Assembly: GCF_009708215.1 (NCBI RefSeq)
Contig: NZ_CP046175.1
Coordinates: forward strand, 248,001-312,000
Direction: 5' to 3'
Length of the DNA: 64,000 nt
Origin: Occultella kanbiaonis
GTDB taxonomy: Bacteria > Actinomycetota > Actinomycetes > Actinomycetales > Beutenbergiaceae
Shown: positions 1 through 9,241 of the stretch, one piece after another
How the letters are laid out: each line of letters starts with the position of its first letter
How positions within the stretch are numbered: position 1 is the first letter of the stretch
Position numbers and translations under genes: made by a program
Notes under the pieces: model-generated
Told to the model about the DNA's origin: nothing
What the model saw: the letters and a program-made list of their open reading frames with translations, nothing else
Database searches by the model: none

Positions 1-1
1 G

Positions 2-463
2 ATCATCACCTCGCTGGGCCTGCCCCCGCAGGAGATGCTGTTCGCGTTGCCGATCCTCGCGGTGAGCTTCGCCAACGTATGGCGCGGTACGGCCTTCTCC
101 ATGCTGGTGTACTCGGCCGCCCTCGGCGCCATCCCCTCGGACATCTACGAATCGGCCGCCATCGACGGCGCCGGGCCGATACGACGGTTCTGGTCGGTGA
201 CGATCCCGCTGATGCGCCCGGCCATCGCGACCAACCTGATGCTCATCACCCTGCAGACGCTCTCGGTGTTCGGTCTCATCTTCATCATGACCGGCGGTGG
301 TCCGGCCCAGCGCAGCCAGACGCTACCGCTGTACATGTACGAGCAGGCATTCTCCTACGGCCAGTTGGGCTACGGCACCGCCGTCGCCCTGTTGCTGCTG
401 GGGATCGGGGCGCTCGCCTCCATCGGCTATCTGCGCCTGCTGCCCGAGGAGGAGAAGCGATGA
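2..463 (+). CDS. Sugar ABC transporter permease (CUT1, MalF/UgpA-type), 3' part only
   Basis: This is the C-terminal 153 residues of an inner-membrane permease; the 5' end lies before the window. The EAA loop that docks on the ATPase is visible (YESAAIDGAG near residues 48-57), followed by TIPLMRPAIATN and two hydrophobic segments. The stop overlaps the next permease in an ATGA, so the pair is translationally coupled and should form the heterodimeric channel of a carbohydrate importer. The solute-binding protein is expected just upstream of the window. Substrate cannot be told from this fragment. Confidence 0.9.
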   Translation: MITSLGLPPQEMLFALPILAVSFANVWRGTAFSMLVYSAALGAIPSDIYESAAIDGAGPIRRFWSVTIPLMRPAIATNLMLITLQTLSVFGLIFIMTGGGPAQRSQTLPLYMYEQAFSYGQLGYGTAVALLLLGIGALASIGYLRLLPEEEKR

Positions 464-1359
464 CCACCACGGCGTCCACCACGAGGACCGCTACCGCGAA
501 GAGGGTGCCGGCTCGGGCATCCCGATCCGGCAGCGGACAGCGCAGGCGAGGGATGACCCTGGCCGCGACGGTCGTGATGATCGTCATCGGTCTCGCGTTC
601 GTGATCCCACTGCTGTGGGTGGTCCTCGCCTCGTTCGACACCCAGGCCAGCCTCGCCGTGAGCTGGCCTGCCGAGTGGAGTCTGGGTAACTTCCAGGCGA
701 TCTGGAACTCCGAGACGACGTTCCGGCCGCTGACGAACTCGCTGATCCTGTGCGGCGGTGCGACCGTGGTGACGATGACGGCGGCCGTGCTGTGCGCTTA
801 CCCCTTCTCCCGGTACCGGTTCCGGGCGAAGAGGCCGCTCCTGCTGACGATCATCTTCGCCACCGGGCTGCCCATCACAGCGATCATGATCCCGGTCTAC
901 TCGCTGTTCGTCCGGGTGAACCTGATCGATTCGATGGTCGGCGCGATCCTGTTCCTGGGTGCCTCGGCACTGCCTTACGCGATCTTCCTCACCAAGGGAT
1001 TCATCGATGCGGTGCCGATCCAGATCGAGGAGAGCGCATGGACGGAGGGCGCCGGGATGCTCCGCACCTTGTGGTCGGTCGTGATCCCGCTGATGCGCTC
1101 GGGCCTCGCGGTCGCCACCATCTTCACCTTCGTGGGCATGTGGGGGAACTTCTTCGTGCCGTTCATGTTGCTCCTGAGCCCGGACCAACTGCCTGCCGCC
1201 GTCACCCTCTACACGTTCTCGTCGCAGTACGGGCAGGTCGCCTACGGGCAACTCGCGGCCTTCTCGATCTTCTACTCCCTGCCGGTGGTCGTGCTGTACC
1301 TCTTCATGGGCCGCAGCCTGGGCACCGGCTTCGCCGCCGCCGGCGGCATCAAGGGGTGA
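460..1359 (+). CDS. Sugar ABC transporter permease (CUT1, MalG/UgpE-type)
   Basis: 299 residues. A basic cytoplasmic tail (residues 1-33) is followed by about six membrane segments. The EAA loop EESAWTEGAG and the following VVIPLMRSG are near residues 192-215. The ATG overlaps the stop of the preceding permease (ATGA), which fixes the start. It ends in AAGGIKG, the usual C-terminus of MalG-type permeases (GGVKG-like). No ATPase gene follows, as is normal for CUT1 systems that share MsmK/UgpC-type ATPases. The next gene is on the other strand, so the transporter operon ends here. Confidence 0.93.
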   Translation: MTTTASTTRTATAKRVPARASRSGSGQRRRGMTLAATVVMIVIGLAFVIPLLWVVLASFDTQASLAVSWPAEWSLGNFQAIWNSETTFRPLTNSLILCGGATVVTMTAAVLCAYPFSRYRFRAKRPLLLTIIFATGLPITAIMIPVYSLFVRVNLIDSMVGAILFLGASALPYAIFLTKGFIDAVPIQIEESAWTEGAGMLRTLWSVVIPLMRSGLAVATIFTFVGMWGNFFVPFMLLLSPDQLPAAVTLYTFSSQYGQVAYGQLAAFSIFYSLPVVVLYLFMGRSLGTGFAAAGGIKG

Positions 1360-1367
1360 GGTGGCGG

Positions 1368-1850
1368 TCAGTTCGCGCTACCCCCGAACCCGTACACCAT
1401 GATCGGCGTCAGGGTGCCGGTCCGGATGGACTCAAGGACGGCCAGTTCGTGCGGCACCACGGGCTCGGGCAGCGCATCCAGCGGGAACCAGGCGAGCTCG
1501 GCGGCCTTGTCCGCCTCCATCAGCGACGGGTCGCCGGACCAGCTACGGCAGGAGAAGAAGAAGTCGACGCGCTCGTCGATCGCGCGGCCGTTCCCGTGCG
1601 TGCGGTGCATGGTGCACAGAGGTTCGAGGTCCGGCTCGGCGACCGTGATCCCGAGCTCCTCCCGGGCCTCCCTGATGGCGGCCGCGTGCACCGACTCATC
1701 CGCCTCGACGTGCCCCGCAGCCGCGTGGGCCCAGTGCTCGTCCATGTAGCCGGTGCCGCGTCGCAGGGACAGCAGCACCTCCTCACCGGTGGAAGTCTCG
1801 CGGCGGAGCAGGACGTAGGCGGCGGGCACCACCTGGAAGCGATCGGTCAC
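1368..1850 (-). CDS. NUDIX hydrolase
   Basis: 160 residues. The NUDIX box is complete (GHVEADE, then REAREELGI, residues about 46-68), so this should be a Mg2+-dependent pyrophosphohydrolase acting on a nucleoside-diphosphate-linked compound. Its exact substrate cannot be read from sequence. The GTG at 1848-1850 is chosen because family members start with a short lead-in to the first strand (VTDRFQVVPAAYVLLRR). It is followed on the same strand by the isoaspartyl methyltransferase about 40 bp upstream; both fit a damage-repair or house-cleaning theme. Convergent with the sugar permease operon. Confidence 0.85.
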   Translation of the reverse strand: MTDRFQVVPAAYVLLRRETSTGEEVLLSLRRGTGYMDEHWAHAAAGHVEADESVHAAAIREAREELGITVAEPDLEPLCTMHRTHGNGRAIDERVDFFFSCRSWSGDPSLMEADKAAELAWFPLDALPEPVVPHELAVLESIRTGTLTPIMVYGFGGSAN

Positions 1851-1891
1851 GCGACCACCGTAGCGACGCGGCGCGGGGCCGGCGTCCCAGG

Positions 1892-2482
1892 TCACCTCTG
1901 CTTCGGTTCGATGAGCGGCACGAAGCGGTAGGTGCCGGGTGCCTGCTCGGCGGAAGGGACGCCGTCGGCCATCGTGACGATCGTCATCCGGCCTCGGACG
2001 GGAATGATCATCCGGCCACCGTCGGCGAGCTGCTCGGCCAGCGCGCGGGGGACCTTCCGCGCCTCCGCGGAGACCAGGATCCGGTCGTACGGCGCACGCC
2101 ACGGCCAGCCGAGCACACCGTCGACAGCCACATGGACCTGGGCATGGGTGATGCCGGCCCGGGCCACGTTCTCCCGCCCGAACTCGGCCAGCTGCGGGCG
2201 CAGCTCCACGCCGTCGACCTGGCCGGTCGAGCCGACCAGGTGGGCCAGGAGCGCCGTCGTCCACCCGGACCCGCTGCCGACGTCCAGCACCCGCTGGCCC
2301 GGTACCACGGCGAGCAGCTCGAGCATGATCCGCACCGTCGTGGGCTGGGAGCAGGTCTGACCGTCGGCCAGGTGCAGTGGTTGGTCCAGGCCGGTGTTGC
2401 GGCGCTGGGCCGCGGGCAGGAAGTCCGCGCGCGAGACGGACCGCATCGCGGCGGCGACGACCGCGTGCGCCGAGCCATCCAT
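1892..2482 (-). CDS. Protein-L-isoaspartate O-methyltransferase-like protein
   Basis: 196 residues, close to the usual PCMT length. The S-adenosylmethionine-binding motif I is clear (VLDVGSGSGWTTALLA, residues about 65-80), preceded by the family pre-motif Q-PLHLADGQTCSQPTTVRIML that positions the substrate. PCMTs methylate isoaspartyl residues in aged cytosolic proteins to initiate repair. ATG at 2480-2482 is the first methionine that leaves the typical N-terminus; longer upstream reading is arginine-rich shadow sequence. Lies between a NUDIX gene and a SprT-like gene, all leftward. Confidence 0.85.
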   Translation of the reverse strand: MDGSAHAVVAAAMRSVSRADFLPAAQRRNTGLDQPLHLADGQTCSQPTTVRIMLELLAVVPGQRVLDVGSGSGWTTALLAHLVGSTGQVDGVELRPQLAEFGRENVARAGITHAQVHVAVDGVLGWPWRAPYDRILVSAEARKVPRALAEQLADGGRMIIPVRGRMTIVTMADGVPSAEQAPGTYRFVPLIEPKQR

Positions 2483-2514
2483 CGCGCACCTGCTCCCGTT
2501 CGGGTCCGTCCAGA

Positions 2515-2976
2515 CTAGCGCCGCACGTTCGCGTCCCGCCGTTGCCAGACGATCAGGTGCGCCGCGGAGAACCTGGGCGAGCACCGTCCACAGGCCAGGG
2601 CCCGGGTGGGGCGCCGGAACCGGGCGTGCTCGTGCCCGGCCGGGCAGATCCCGACCCAGGGTGCGGGCACCTCGCCGGCCCCGGCCGGCACCCGGCGATG
2701 CGCGGTGCACCCGATCGAGAGGGCGATCCGGCGCCAGTGCGGCCCGTGGCCGGCCCCGTGGCCCGCCATCGCATGGGCGATCTCGTGCAGCAGGGTGTCG
2801 CGCACCTGCGTGGGTTCGTGCACCGCGGTCAGGTACCGGCTGATCGTGATCCGACGGCGGTCGTAGCGGCAGGCACCGGCGCGGCGCTTGGCATTGTCGA
2901 ACCCGAAGGTCCAACCGGTCAGGCCGTGCTCGGCCATGAGTTCGCGGCCGAGCGCGTCGGCATCGCTGAGATCCAT
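2515..2976 (-). CDS. SprT-like zinc metallopeptidase domain protein
   Basis: 153 residues. Contains the HExxH zinc-protease signature (LLHEIAHAMAGHGAGHG, residues about 80-96) and a following histidine-rich stretch, with the SprT-like order of elements: an N-terminal segment, WTFGFDNAKRRAG, catalytic helix, then a C-terminal cysteine pair (CPAGH, CGRC) resembling a zinc ribbon. Eukaryotic homologues (Spartan) digest DNA-protein crosslinks; bacterial members are poorly characterised. The ATG at 2974-2976 is preferred over earlier in-frame starts, which read through low-complexity sequence. Divergent from the methyltransferase at 3095. Confidence 0.82.
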   Translation of the reverse strand: MDLSDADALGRELMAEHGLTGWTFGFDNAKRRAGACRYDRRRITISRYLTAVHEPTQVRDTLLHEIAHAMAGHGAGHGPHWRRIALSIGCTAHRRVPAGAGEVPAPWVGICPAGHEHARFRRPTRALACGRCSPRFSAAHLIVWQRRDANVRR

Positions 2977-3094
2977 TCGATCCTCACTGTCGTAGGAGGG
3001 GCAACTACGCACGACGCTAGATGGCGCGTCCGACACCCGCCGCGTTGGCCTGTGGATGGCGCGCGGGGCGCAGGTTCGGCGGGACAATGGTGTC

Positions 3095-3844
3095 GTGAAA
3101 AACCGCAGTTCGATGACCGAACACGCCCTGTCCTTCGACCGGGCGGCCGCGGTGTATGCGGCGACCCGGCCCTCCTATCCGTCGGCCGCCGTCGACTGGC
3201 TGGTGCCGGAGACCGCGGAGCGGGTCCTCGACCTGGCGGCGGGCACCGGCAAACTGACCCGGCTCCTGGTCGACCGCGGCGGCTTGGAAGTGGTGGCCGT
3301 GGACCCGTCGCCGAACATGCTCGGCGAGTTGCACGTGCACGTGCCCGGTGTGCCCACGTTCGTGGGGACCGCCGAGGACCTCCCGCTCCCGGACAACGCG
3401 GTGGACGCGGTGACCGTGGCGCAGGCCTGGCACTGGGTGGACCCGGCCGCCGCGGTACCCGAGATCGCGCGGGTGCTGCGGCCCGGCGGCACGCTCGGCC
3501 TGGTCTGGAACTCCCGCGACGAGTCGGTGGCGTGGGTGGCCGAGTTCGGCGACATCCTGGCCCGGCTGCACGAACGCGACGAGCAGGAGGTCGCACCGCA
3601 CATCAGCGCCCCGTTCGGGCCCGTCGAGAGCCTCCGCATCCCGTGGCAGCAGACGCTGACCGCTGCAGGCCTCCTGGACCTGGTCCGCTCGCGCAGCTAC
3701 TTCATCACCGCGACACCGGAGCAGCAGGCGGACGTCCTCGGCGCGGTCGGGGACCTGCTCGCGGGCCACCCGGAGCTCGCCGGCCGGGAGAACATCGAGC
3801 TGCCGTACCTGGCCGACTGCTTCCGCACCCGCCTGGCCGGCTGA
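3095..3844 (+). CDS. Class I SAM-dependent methyltransferase
   Basis: 249 residues from the GTG at 3095. An ATG at 3113 is a possible alternative that would shorten it by six residues. Motif I is VLDLAAGTGKLTRLL (residues about 50-64), followed by the acidic strand VVAVDPS, the post-motif WHWVDPA and ARVLRPGGTLGLVWN. This is the UbiE/type-11 methyltransferase layout. Substrate unknown. It stands alone on the plus strand between two leftward blocks and is divergent from the SprT-like gene. Confidence 0.88.
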   Translation: MKNRSSMTEHALSFDRAAAVYAATRPSYPSAAVDWLVPETAERVLDLAAGTGKLTRLLVDRGGLEVVAVDPSPNMLGELHVHVPGVPTFVGTAEDLPLPDNAVDAVTVAQAWHWVDPAAAVPEIARVLRPGGTLGLVWNSRDESVAWVAEFGDILARLHERDEQEVAPHISAPFGPVESLRIPWQQTLTAAGLLDLVRSRSYFITATPEQQADVLGAVGDLLAGHPELAGRENIELPYLADCFRTRLAG

Positions 3845-3968
3845 ACCGGTGGCCGGGTTGCCTGCGGAGGAAGCCACGGGAGTACGACTGGGCCGAGTGC
3901 GTGGAAACCCTCGTTCCATCGTGAGTTGACCGAGGGCTTCAGCGCGCTCGACGACTGGCGTGGGTGAG

Positions 3969-4002
3969 CCGGTGGGCCGGTGGGCCGGTGGGCCGGTGGG
4001 CC
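3969..4002 (+). repeat. Four tandem copies of an 8-bp unit
   Basis: CCGGTGGG is iterated four times just downstream of the hrpA stop, in the convergent gap between the methyltransferase and hrpA. The run is perfect. No known element is recognised; it may be simple slippage sequence in non-coding DNA. Confidence 0.8.
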
Positions 4003-4009
4003 AGGGTGC

Positions 4010-7000
4010 TCAGGCGTCGGCGAGAGCCTTGCGGATCCGCTTGTCCGAGACGGTCATCGGTGTGCCGAGCTGCTGCGCGAAGTAGCTGACCCGCAGTTCC
4101 TCGAGCTGCCACCGGATCTCGGCGAGCCGGACCGCGCGGACCGGGTCGTGGGCCGCGGCCTGGGTGGTCGACCACCATGCCTCGTGCAGTTCGCCGAGGG
4201 TCCAGGCGCGATCGGCGTCCCGGTTCGGGTTCTCGGCCGCCTTCTCCAGGCGGACGACGGCGGCCCGTAGGTAGCGGGGCAGGTGCACCAGGTGCTCGGG
4301 TGGGGTGTCGCGCAGAAACCCCGGGTGGACCAGGGCGGCGTGCTGGTCTCGCACATCGGTGAGCACATTCAGCAGCGCCATCGACGTGGTGGCGCGGATC
4401 GTCGCGTCCAGCTCACGGGAGGCGGTCAGGATCCGCACCGTGAGCTCGGCGACGCGCAGCACCTCGTCCTCCAGGGCCGGCTTGATGCGGGCCAGCAGGG
4501 CCTCGAACGTGGCCCGGTCCCGGACCCCGGCGAGATCGGTGCCCGCCACCAGCGCCGAGATCGCGGCGATCTGGAGGTCGGCGACGAGGGCGTCGGTGTT
4601 CCTGTACGGGCTCGCCGCGAGGGTCAGCGACTGCGCGCCGCTCCACCGGGAGGTGATCCGCCCGCTCGCCAGGGCGGAGCCGAGGTAGAGCAGGCGCAGC
4701 ACCCCGGCGCGGTGGCTGACCGCCTGGTCGGGGGCGTTCGCGAGCACCCGCAGCGCCACGTCGCCGCGCTCGTCCGCCAGGGCCGGGTAACCGCGGATCT
4801 CCAGTCCGGCCGCGCCCACGGAGGACACCGTGTCCGGGATCCGGCCACCGGGGAGGTCGGGCCAGGTGGCCAGGCCGGCCTGCTCGGCCAGGCCAGGGGT
4901 CAGCCCGCGGCCACCCGGGTCGCGAGGGGAACCGTCGCCGTCGGACCTGCCCGAGCCGCCGGCCCCACCGCGCGCACGAACCGGGCCGTGACCACCCGGG
5001 GCGCCGTGACCACCCGGGGTGCCTTGACCACCCGGGCGGCCCACGCCGTCGGCCACCGCGCCCTGGCCGCGACCACCCGAGGTGCCGTCGGCGCTCAGCC
5101 GGCCCTCGCCGTCGGGCCGCGCGCCCTGGCGCAGCGAGGCCGCCTGCGCCTCGGTGAGCGCCGTGCGGACCGCGGTGCGCACGGCGTCCCGGGACTCCCG
5201 GGCGAGCTGGCGCTGCAGGAGCACCAGGTCCTTGCCCTCGGCGAGCGTGGCGCCGCGGTCCGTCTGCACTCGGAACGTCATCCGCAGGTGCGGGGGCAGC
5301 CGGTCGGGCGCCCAGGAGTCGTCGTCGATCTCCACCTCTCGCAGCGCGCGGGCGGTGTTGGCGAACGCCTCGGCGAACGTGGGTGACCCGGCGGGCGCGG
5401 CCTCGGACCAGTCGGGCAGCCGGGCGACGATCTCCCGGGCGACGTCCGGTGCGGGCACGAGCTGGCGGCGCAGCGCCTTCGGCAGCGACCGGATCGTCGC
5501 CACCGCGAGCTCGGCGACGAGCCCGGGCACCATCCAGTCGAAGCCGTCCGGGCGGACCCGGTTCAGGACCGAGATCGGGATGTGCACGGTGACGCCGTCG
5601 GCCTCGGCGCCCGGCTCGAACTGGTAGGTGAGCGGCAGGGTCAGGTCGTCCTGGCGCCAGGTGTCCGGGAACGCGTTCGCGTCCAGGGCGTCCGCCTCCG
5701 GGACCAGCAACTGCGTGGTGAAACTCAGCAGGTCCGGCGTCTCGGTGCGGGCATCCTTCCACCAGGCGTCGAAGTGCCGGGCGGTGGTGACGTCCTCGGG
5801 GATCCGCTCGTCGTAGAAGTCGAACAGGCCCTCCTCGTCGATCACGAGGTCCCGACGGCGGGACCGGGCCTCGAGGGACTGAGCCTGCTCGAGGAGGCGG
5901 TTGTTCTCGGCGAAGAAGGCGTGGTGGGTGCGCCACTCGCCCTCGACGAGCGCGTGGCGCAGGAAGAGCTCCCGGGCGAGCGGACCATCCACCCGGGCCA
6001 GCGGGACGGCACGCTCGTTCACGATCGGCACCCCGTACAGGAGCACCTTCTCCTTGACCATGGCCGCGCCCTGCTTGCTGGACCAGTACGGCTCGGAGTA
6101 CGTGCGCTTGACGAGGTGCCCGGCCAGCGGCTCGGCCCACTCGGGCTTGATCCGCGCGACCGTGCGCGCGAACAGCCGGGACGTCTCCACGAGCTCGCCG
6201 GCCATGATCCAGGCCGGGTTCTTCTTCGCCAGGTGCGAGCCCGGGAAGATCACGAAGCGGGTGCCGCGGGCGCCGGCGTAGTCGCGGCGGCGCTCGTCCC
6301 AGGAGCCCACGTGCGAGAGCAGCCCGGACAGGAGCGCCTGGTGCACCCGGTCCGGGTCGGTGGCGTCGCCACGGTGGTGGCTCTCCAGGCCGAGCGGCTT
6401 GGCCATCTGCCGTAGCTGGGTGTGCACGTCCTGCCACTCGCGCACCCGCAGGAAGTTCAGGTACTCGGAGCGGCACAGCCGCCGGAATGCCGAGGACCCC
6501 AGCTCGCCCTGCTGCTCCTTGAGGTAGTCCCAGAGCTTGAGCAGGGACAGGAAGTCCGAGGTCGGGTCGGCGAACCTGCGGTGCTTCTCGTCGGCCGCCT
6601 GCTGGTGTTCGCTGGGCCGCTCGCGCACGTCCTGGACCGACAGGCCGGCCACGATGACCATCACCTCGCGCACGCACCCGAGCCGTCCCGCCTCGACGAG
6701 CATCCGGCCAAGGCGCGGGTCGATCGGGAGCTGGGCCAGCGCACGCCCGACCTTCGTGAGCTGGTTGCTCGAGGTCGTGGCGGACTCCGCCTCGATCGCG
6801 TTCAGCTCGTGCAGGAGCTGCAGGCCGTCCTTGACGGCGCGCGAGTCGGGGGAGTCGAGGAAGTCGAACCGCGCGACGTCCCCGAGTCCGAGCGCGGTCA
6901 TCTGCAGGATCACCGACGCCAGTGACGTGCGCAGGATCTCCGGCTCGGTGTACTCGGGTCGGCCCTCGTAGTCCCGCTGGGAGTACAGCCGGATGCAGAT

Positions 7001-8458
7001 ACCATCCGCGACGCGGCCACAGCGGCCCGCGCGCTGGTTCGCGCTGGCCTGGCTGACCGGCTCGATCGGCAGCCGCTGCACCTTGGTGCGGTTGGAGTAG
7101 CGCGAGATCCTGGCCGTGCCGGGGTCGATCACGTACCGGATGCCCGGCACCGTCAGCGAGGTCTCGGCGACGTTCGTGGCGAGCACGATCCGCCGGGTGG
7201 TGTGGCGCTCGAACACGCGGTGCTGCTCCGCGGCGGACAGGCGCGCGTACAAGGGGATGACCTCGACCGCGTTCGCCGCGTGCGCGGAGGCACGCGCACC
7301 GCCGGGCGCGACGTACCGCGGCCCGAGGTGCTCGGCGAGCGCGTCGGCGGCGTCCCGGATCTCCCGCTCGCCGGACAGGAACACCAGGATGTCCCCGCCG
7401 CCCTCGGCCATCAGCTCGTCGGCCGCCCGGCAGATCGCGGTGTTCTGGTCGATCGCCTCCTCGTCCGGCAGCGGTGGGGCATCCTCGTCCAGCGGGCCGT
7501 CGAGCTCGTCGCCCGAGTCCGCCAGCAGCGGCCGGTACCGCACCTCGACCGGGTAGGTCCGGCCGGACACCTCCACCACCGGCACGTCCGTGTGCTGGGG
7601 CTGGGCGAAGTACTGGGCGAACCGCTCCGAGTCGATCGTGGCGGAGGTGACGATGACCTTCAGGTCCGGGCGCTTGGGCAGCAGCTGGTGCAGGAACCCG
7701 AGCAGGAAGTCGATGTTCAGGGTCCGCTCGTGTGCCTCGTCCACGATGATCGTGTCGTAGCGGCGCAGCAACGGGTCGCGCTGGATCTCGGCGAGCAGGA
7801 TGCCGTCCGTCATGATCTTGATCAGCGTGGTCTCGGAGACCTGATCGGTGAACCGCACCTGGTAGCCGACCGCACCACCGAGTTCGACGCCCAGCTCCTC
7901 GGCGATGCGTTCGGCGACGGTCCGCGCCGCGATCCGGCGGGGCTGGGTGTGCCCGATCGTGCCCGTGATGCCACGGCCCAGTTCCAGGCAGATCTTCGGG
8001 ATCTGGGTGGTCTTGCCCGACCCGGTCTCGCCGGCCACGATGACGACCTGGTGGTCGCGGATCGCGTCGGCGATCTCCTCCCGGCGGGCGGAGACCGGCA
8101 GTTGCGCAGGGTAGGAGATCGTGGGCAGCGCCGCCCGGCGCTTCGCGAGCAACTCGGGGCTCGGCGCGCGGAAGGCGCCCGCGCGGCCACCGGACGTTCC
8201 GTGACCACGGCGAGGGCCGCCGTCGGGCCTTCTGCCGGAATTGCGGCCGCGGCCCGAGCGGCGAGCCTCGTCGTCGGAGGGCGGTGCGGTGCGCGGTTGC
8301 GCCCCGTCGTCCGTGCCGCCGCTCTCGAGCTTGCCGACGCCAGTGTTCGCAGGCGTGCTGCCTTGCTCGGCGGGTCGCCCTCCGGGGCGCCTCCGGCGGG
8401 GTCGCCGACGGCGGGGCGTGCGCCCCGTCTCGTCAGTCGCCTCGGTCACCGCCCCCAT
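4010..8458 (-). CDS. hrpA: ATP-dependent RNA helicase HrpA
   Basis: 1,482 residues, slightly longer than typical HrpA (about 1,300). A basic, low-complexity N-terminal tail (residues 1-100) precedes the DEAH helicase core: Walker A GETGSGKTTQ near 143-152, DEAH box VDEAHERT, SAT motif VTSATID and motif VI QRAGRCGR. The helicase-associated and DUF3418-type C-terminal regions follow. The C-terminal region is interrupted by a Gly/Arg/Asp-rich insert of about 80 residues (DNA about 4880-5125). HrpA acts on structured RNA and has been linked to ribosome rescue in E. coli. ATG at 8456-8458, preceded by CGGGGAGA, is preferred over an upstream TTG. Confidence 0.95.
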   Translation of the reverse strand: MGAVTEATDETGRTPRRRRPRRRRPGGRPAEQGSTPANTGVGKLESGGTDDGAQPRTAPPSDDEARRSGRGRNSGRRPDGGPRRGHGTSGGRAGAFRAPSPELLAKRRAALPTISYPAQLPVSARREEIADAIRDHQVVIVAGETGSGKTTQIPKICLELGRGITGTIGHTQPRRIAARTVAERIAEELGVELGGAVGYQVRFTDQVSETTLIKIMTDGILLAEIQRDPLLRRYDTIIVDEAHERTLNIDFLLGFLHQLLPKRPDLKVIVTSATIDSERFAQYFAQPQHTDVPVVEVSGRTYPVEVRYRPLLADSGDELDGPLDEDAPPLPDEEAIDQNTAICRAADELMAEGGGDILVFLSGEREIRDAADALAEHLGPRYVAPGGARASAHAANAVEVIPLYARLSAAEQHRVFERHTTRRIVLATNVAETSLTVPGIRYVIDPGTARISRYSNRTKVQRLPIEPVSQASANQRAGRCGRVADGICIRLYSQRDYEGRPEYTEPEILRTSLASVILQMTALGLGDVARFDFLDSPDSRAVKDGLQLLHELNAIEAESATTSSNQLTKVGRALAQLPIDPRLGRMLVEAGRLGCVREVMVIVAGLSVQDVRERPSEHQQAADEKHRRFADPTSDFLSLLKLWDYLKEQQGELGSSAFRRLCRSEYLNFLRVREWQDVHTQLRQMAKPLGLESHHRGDATDPDRVHQALLSGLLSHVGSWDERRRDYAGARGTRFVIFPGSHLAKKNPAWIMAGELVETSRLFARTVARIKPEWAEPLAGHLVKRTYSEPYWSSKQGAAMVKEKVLLYGVPIVNERAVPLARVDGPLARELFLRHALVEGEWRTHHAFFAENNRLLEQAQSLEARSRRRDLVIDEEGLFDFYDERIPEDVTTARHFDAWWKDARTETPDLLSFTTQLLVPEADALDANAFPDTWRQDDLTLPLTYQFEPGAEADGVTVHIPISVLNRVRPDGFDWMVPGLVAELAVATIRSLPKALRRQLVPAPDVAREIVARLPDWSEAAPAGSPTFAEAFANTARALREVEIDDDSWAPDRLPPHLRMTFRVQTDRGATLAEGKDLVLLQRQLARESRDAVRTAVRTALTEAQAASLRQGARPDGEGRLSADGTSGGRGQGAVADGVGRPGGQGTPGGHGAPGGHGPVRARGGAGGSGRSDGDGSPRDPGGRGLTPGLAEQAGLATWPDLPGGRIPDTVSSVGAAGLEIRGYPALADERGDVALRVLANAPDQAVSHRAGVLRLLYLGSALASGRITSRWSGAQSLTLAASPYRNTDALVADLQIAAISALVAGTDLAGVRDRATFEALLARIKPALEDEVLRVAELTVRILTASRELDATIRATTSMALLNVLTDVRDQHAALVHPGFLRDTPPEHLVHLPRYLRAAVVRLEKAAENPNRDADRAWTLGELHEAWWSTTQAAAHDPVRAVRLAEIRWQLEELRVSYFAQQLGTPMTVSDKRIRKALADA
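4988..5041 (-). repeat. Three tandem 18-bp repeats inside hrpA
   Basis: Three consecutive 18-bp units (GTGACCACCCGGGGCGCC with small differences) encode the Gly-Gly-His-rich part of the HrpA insert. Each unit adds six residues, so copy-number change keeps the frame. Confidence 0.75.
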
Positions 8459-8625
8459 TCTCCCCGACTGCGCCAGTGCTTTCTCCAACGGGGACGGTGC
8501 AGGGATGCCGCCAGGTCGGCGCCTCGGTCGAGTCGTTCGCCGGTAGCGGCCAAGAACCGGCCTATACCTGCCCTACCGTCACTCCAGAGATGGTTCAGCG
8601 GCGTTGTGACTCAGGAGGATCTCCC

Positions 8626-9156
8626 ATGGAACAGGACAGCGGTTCGAGTCAGGATGTGGTGACCTACGGCACGGTGACGCCGTACGTCGTGGTCAAGGAT
8701 GCGCACGCATTCCTGGACTTCGTCATCGAGGCGTTCGGAGCGGTCGACCGCGGCCGGGTTCCCAACGATGACGGCACGGTCGGCCATGGTGAGGTCGCGA
8801 TCGGGGATTCGATCGTCATGGCGTTCGAGTCGCGAGCGGGCTGGCCCGAGACTCCCGCGATGTTGTCGATGTATGTCGCCGATTGCGACACGGTCACCGA
8901 GCGTGCCGTTGCCGCCGGAGCTCGTCTGGTCACACCGCTGGGTACCAATCCCTGGGGTGACCGTGGGTGCCGCCTGGCGGACCCCTTCGGCAATCTGTGG
9001 TGGATCCAGACCCACGTCGAGGATGTCCCGGAGCCCGAGTTGTACGCGCGGATGGCGACCCACGAGTTCCAGGAGACGATGCGGGTCTCCACGACCACGA
9101 TCGACGCATTCATGCGCGGCCTCGGATCCCGCCGCACCGAGGCGCGGCCCGGCTGA
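8626..9156 (+). CDS. VOC-superfamily (glyoxalase/PhnB-like) protein
   Basis: 176 residues. The start is set by a textbook ribosome-binding site (AGGAGGA at 8613-8619) seven bases before ATG. The opening VTPYVVVKDAHAFLDFVIEAFG and later GCRLADPFGNLWWIQTHVED are the first strand/helix and last strand of the PhnB-like VOC fold, with the paired beta-alpha-beta-beta-beta units used for metal or small-molecule binding. Such proteins range from bleomycin-binding to isomerase-like; the function here is not identified. Divergent from hrpA. Confidence 0.85.
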   Translation: MEQDSGSSQDVVTYGTVTPYVVVKDAHAFLDFVIEAFGAVDRGRVPNDDGTVGHGEVAIGDSIVMAFESRAGWPETPAMLSMYVADCDTVTERAVAAGARLVTPLGTNPWGDRGCRLADPFGNLWWIQTHVEDVPEPELYARMATHEFQETMRVSTTTIDAFMRGLGSRRTEARPG

Positions 9157-9241
9157 CCCGTCGTCGAGGTCGTCACGGGCCGAGCCGCGGGGGGCGGGAA
9201 ATCAAGTCGATCGCCACCGCGTCCGCCGCCACCATGGAGGG

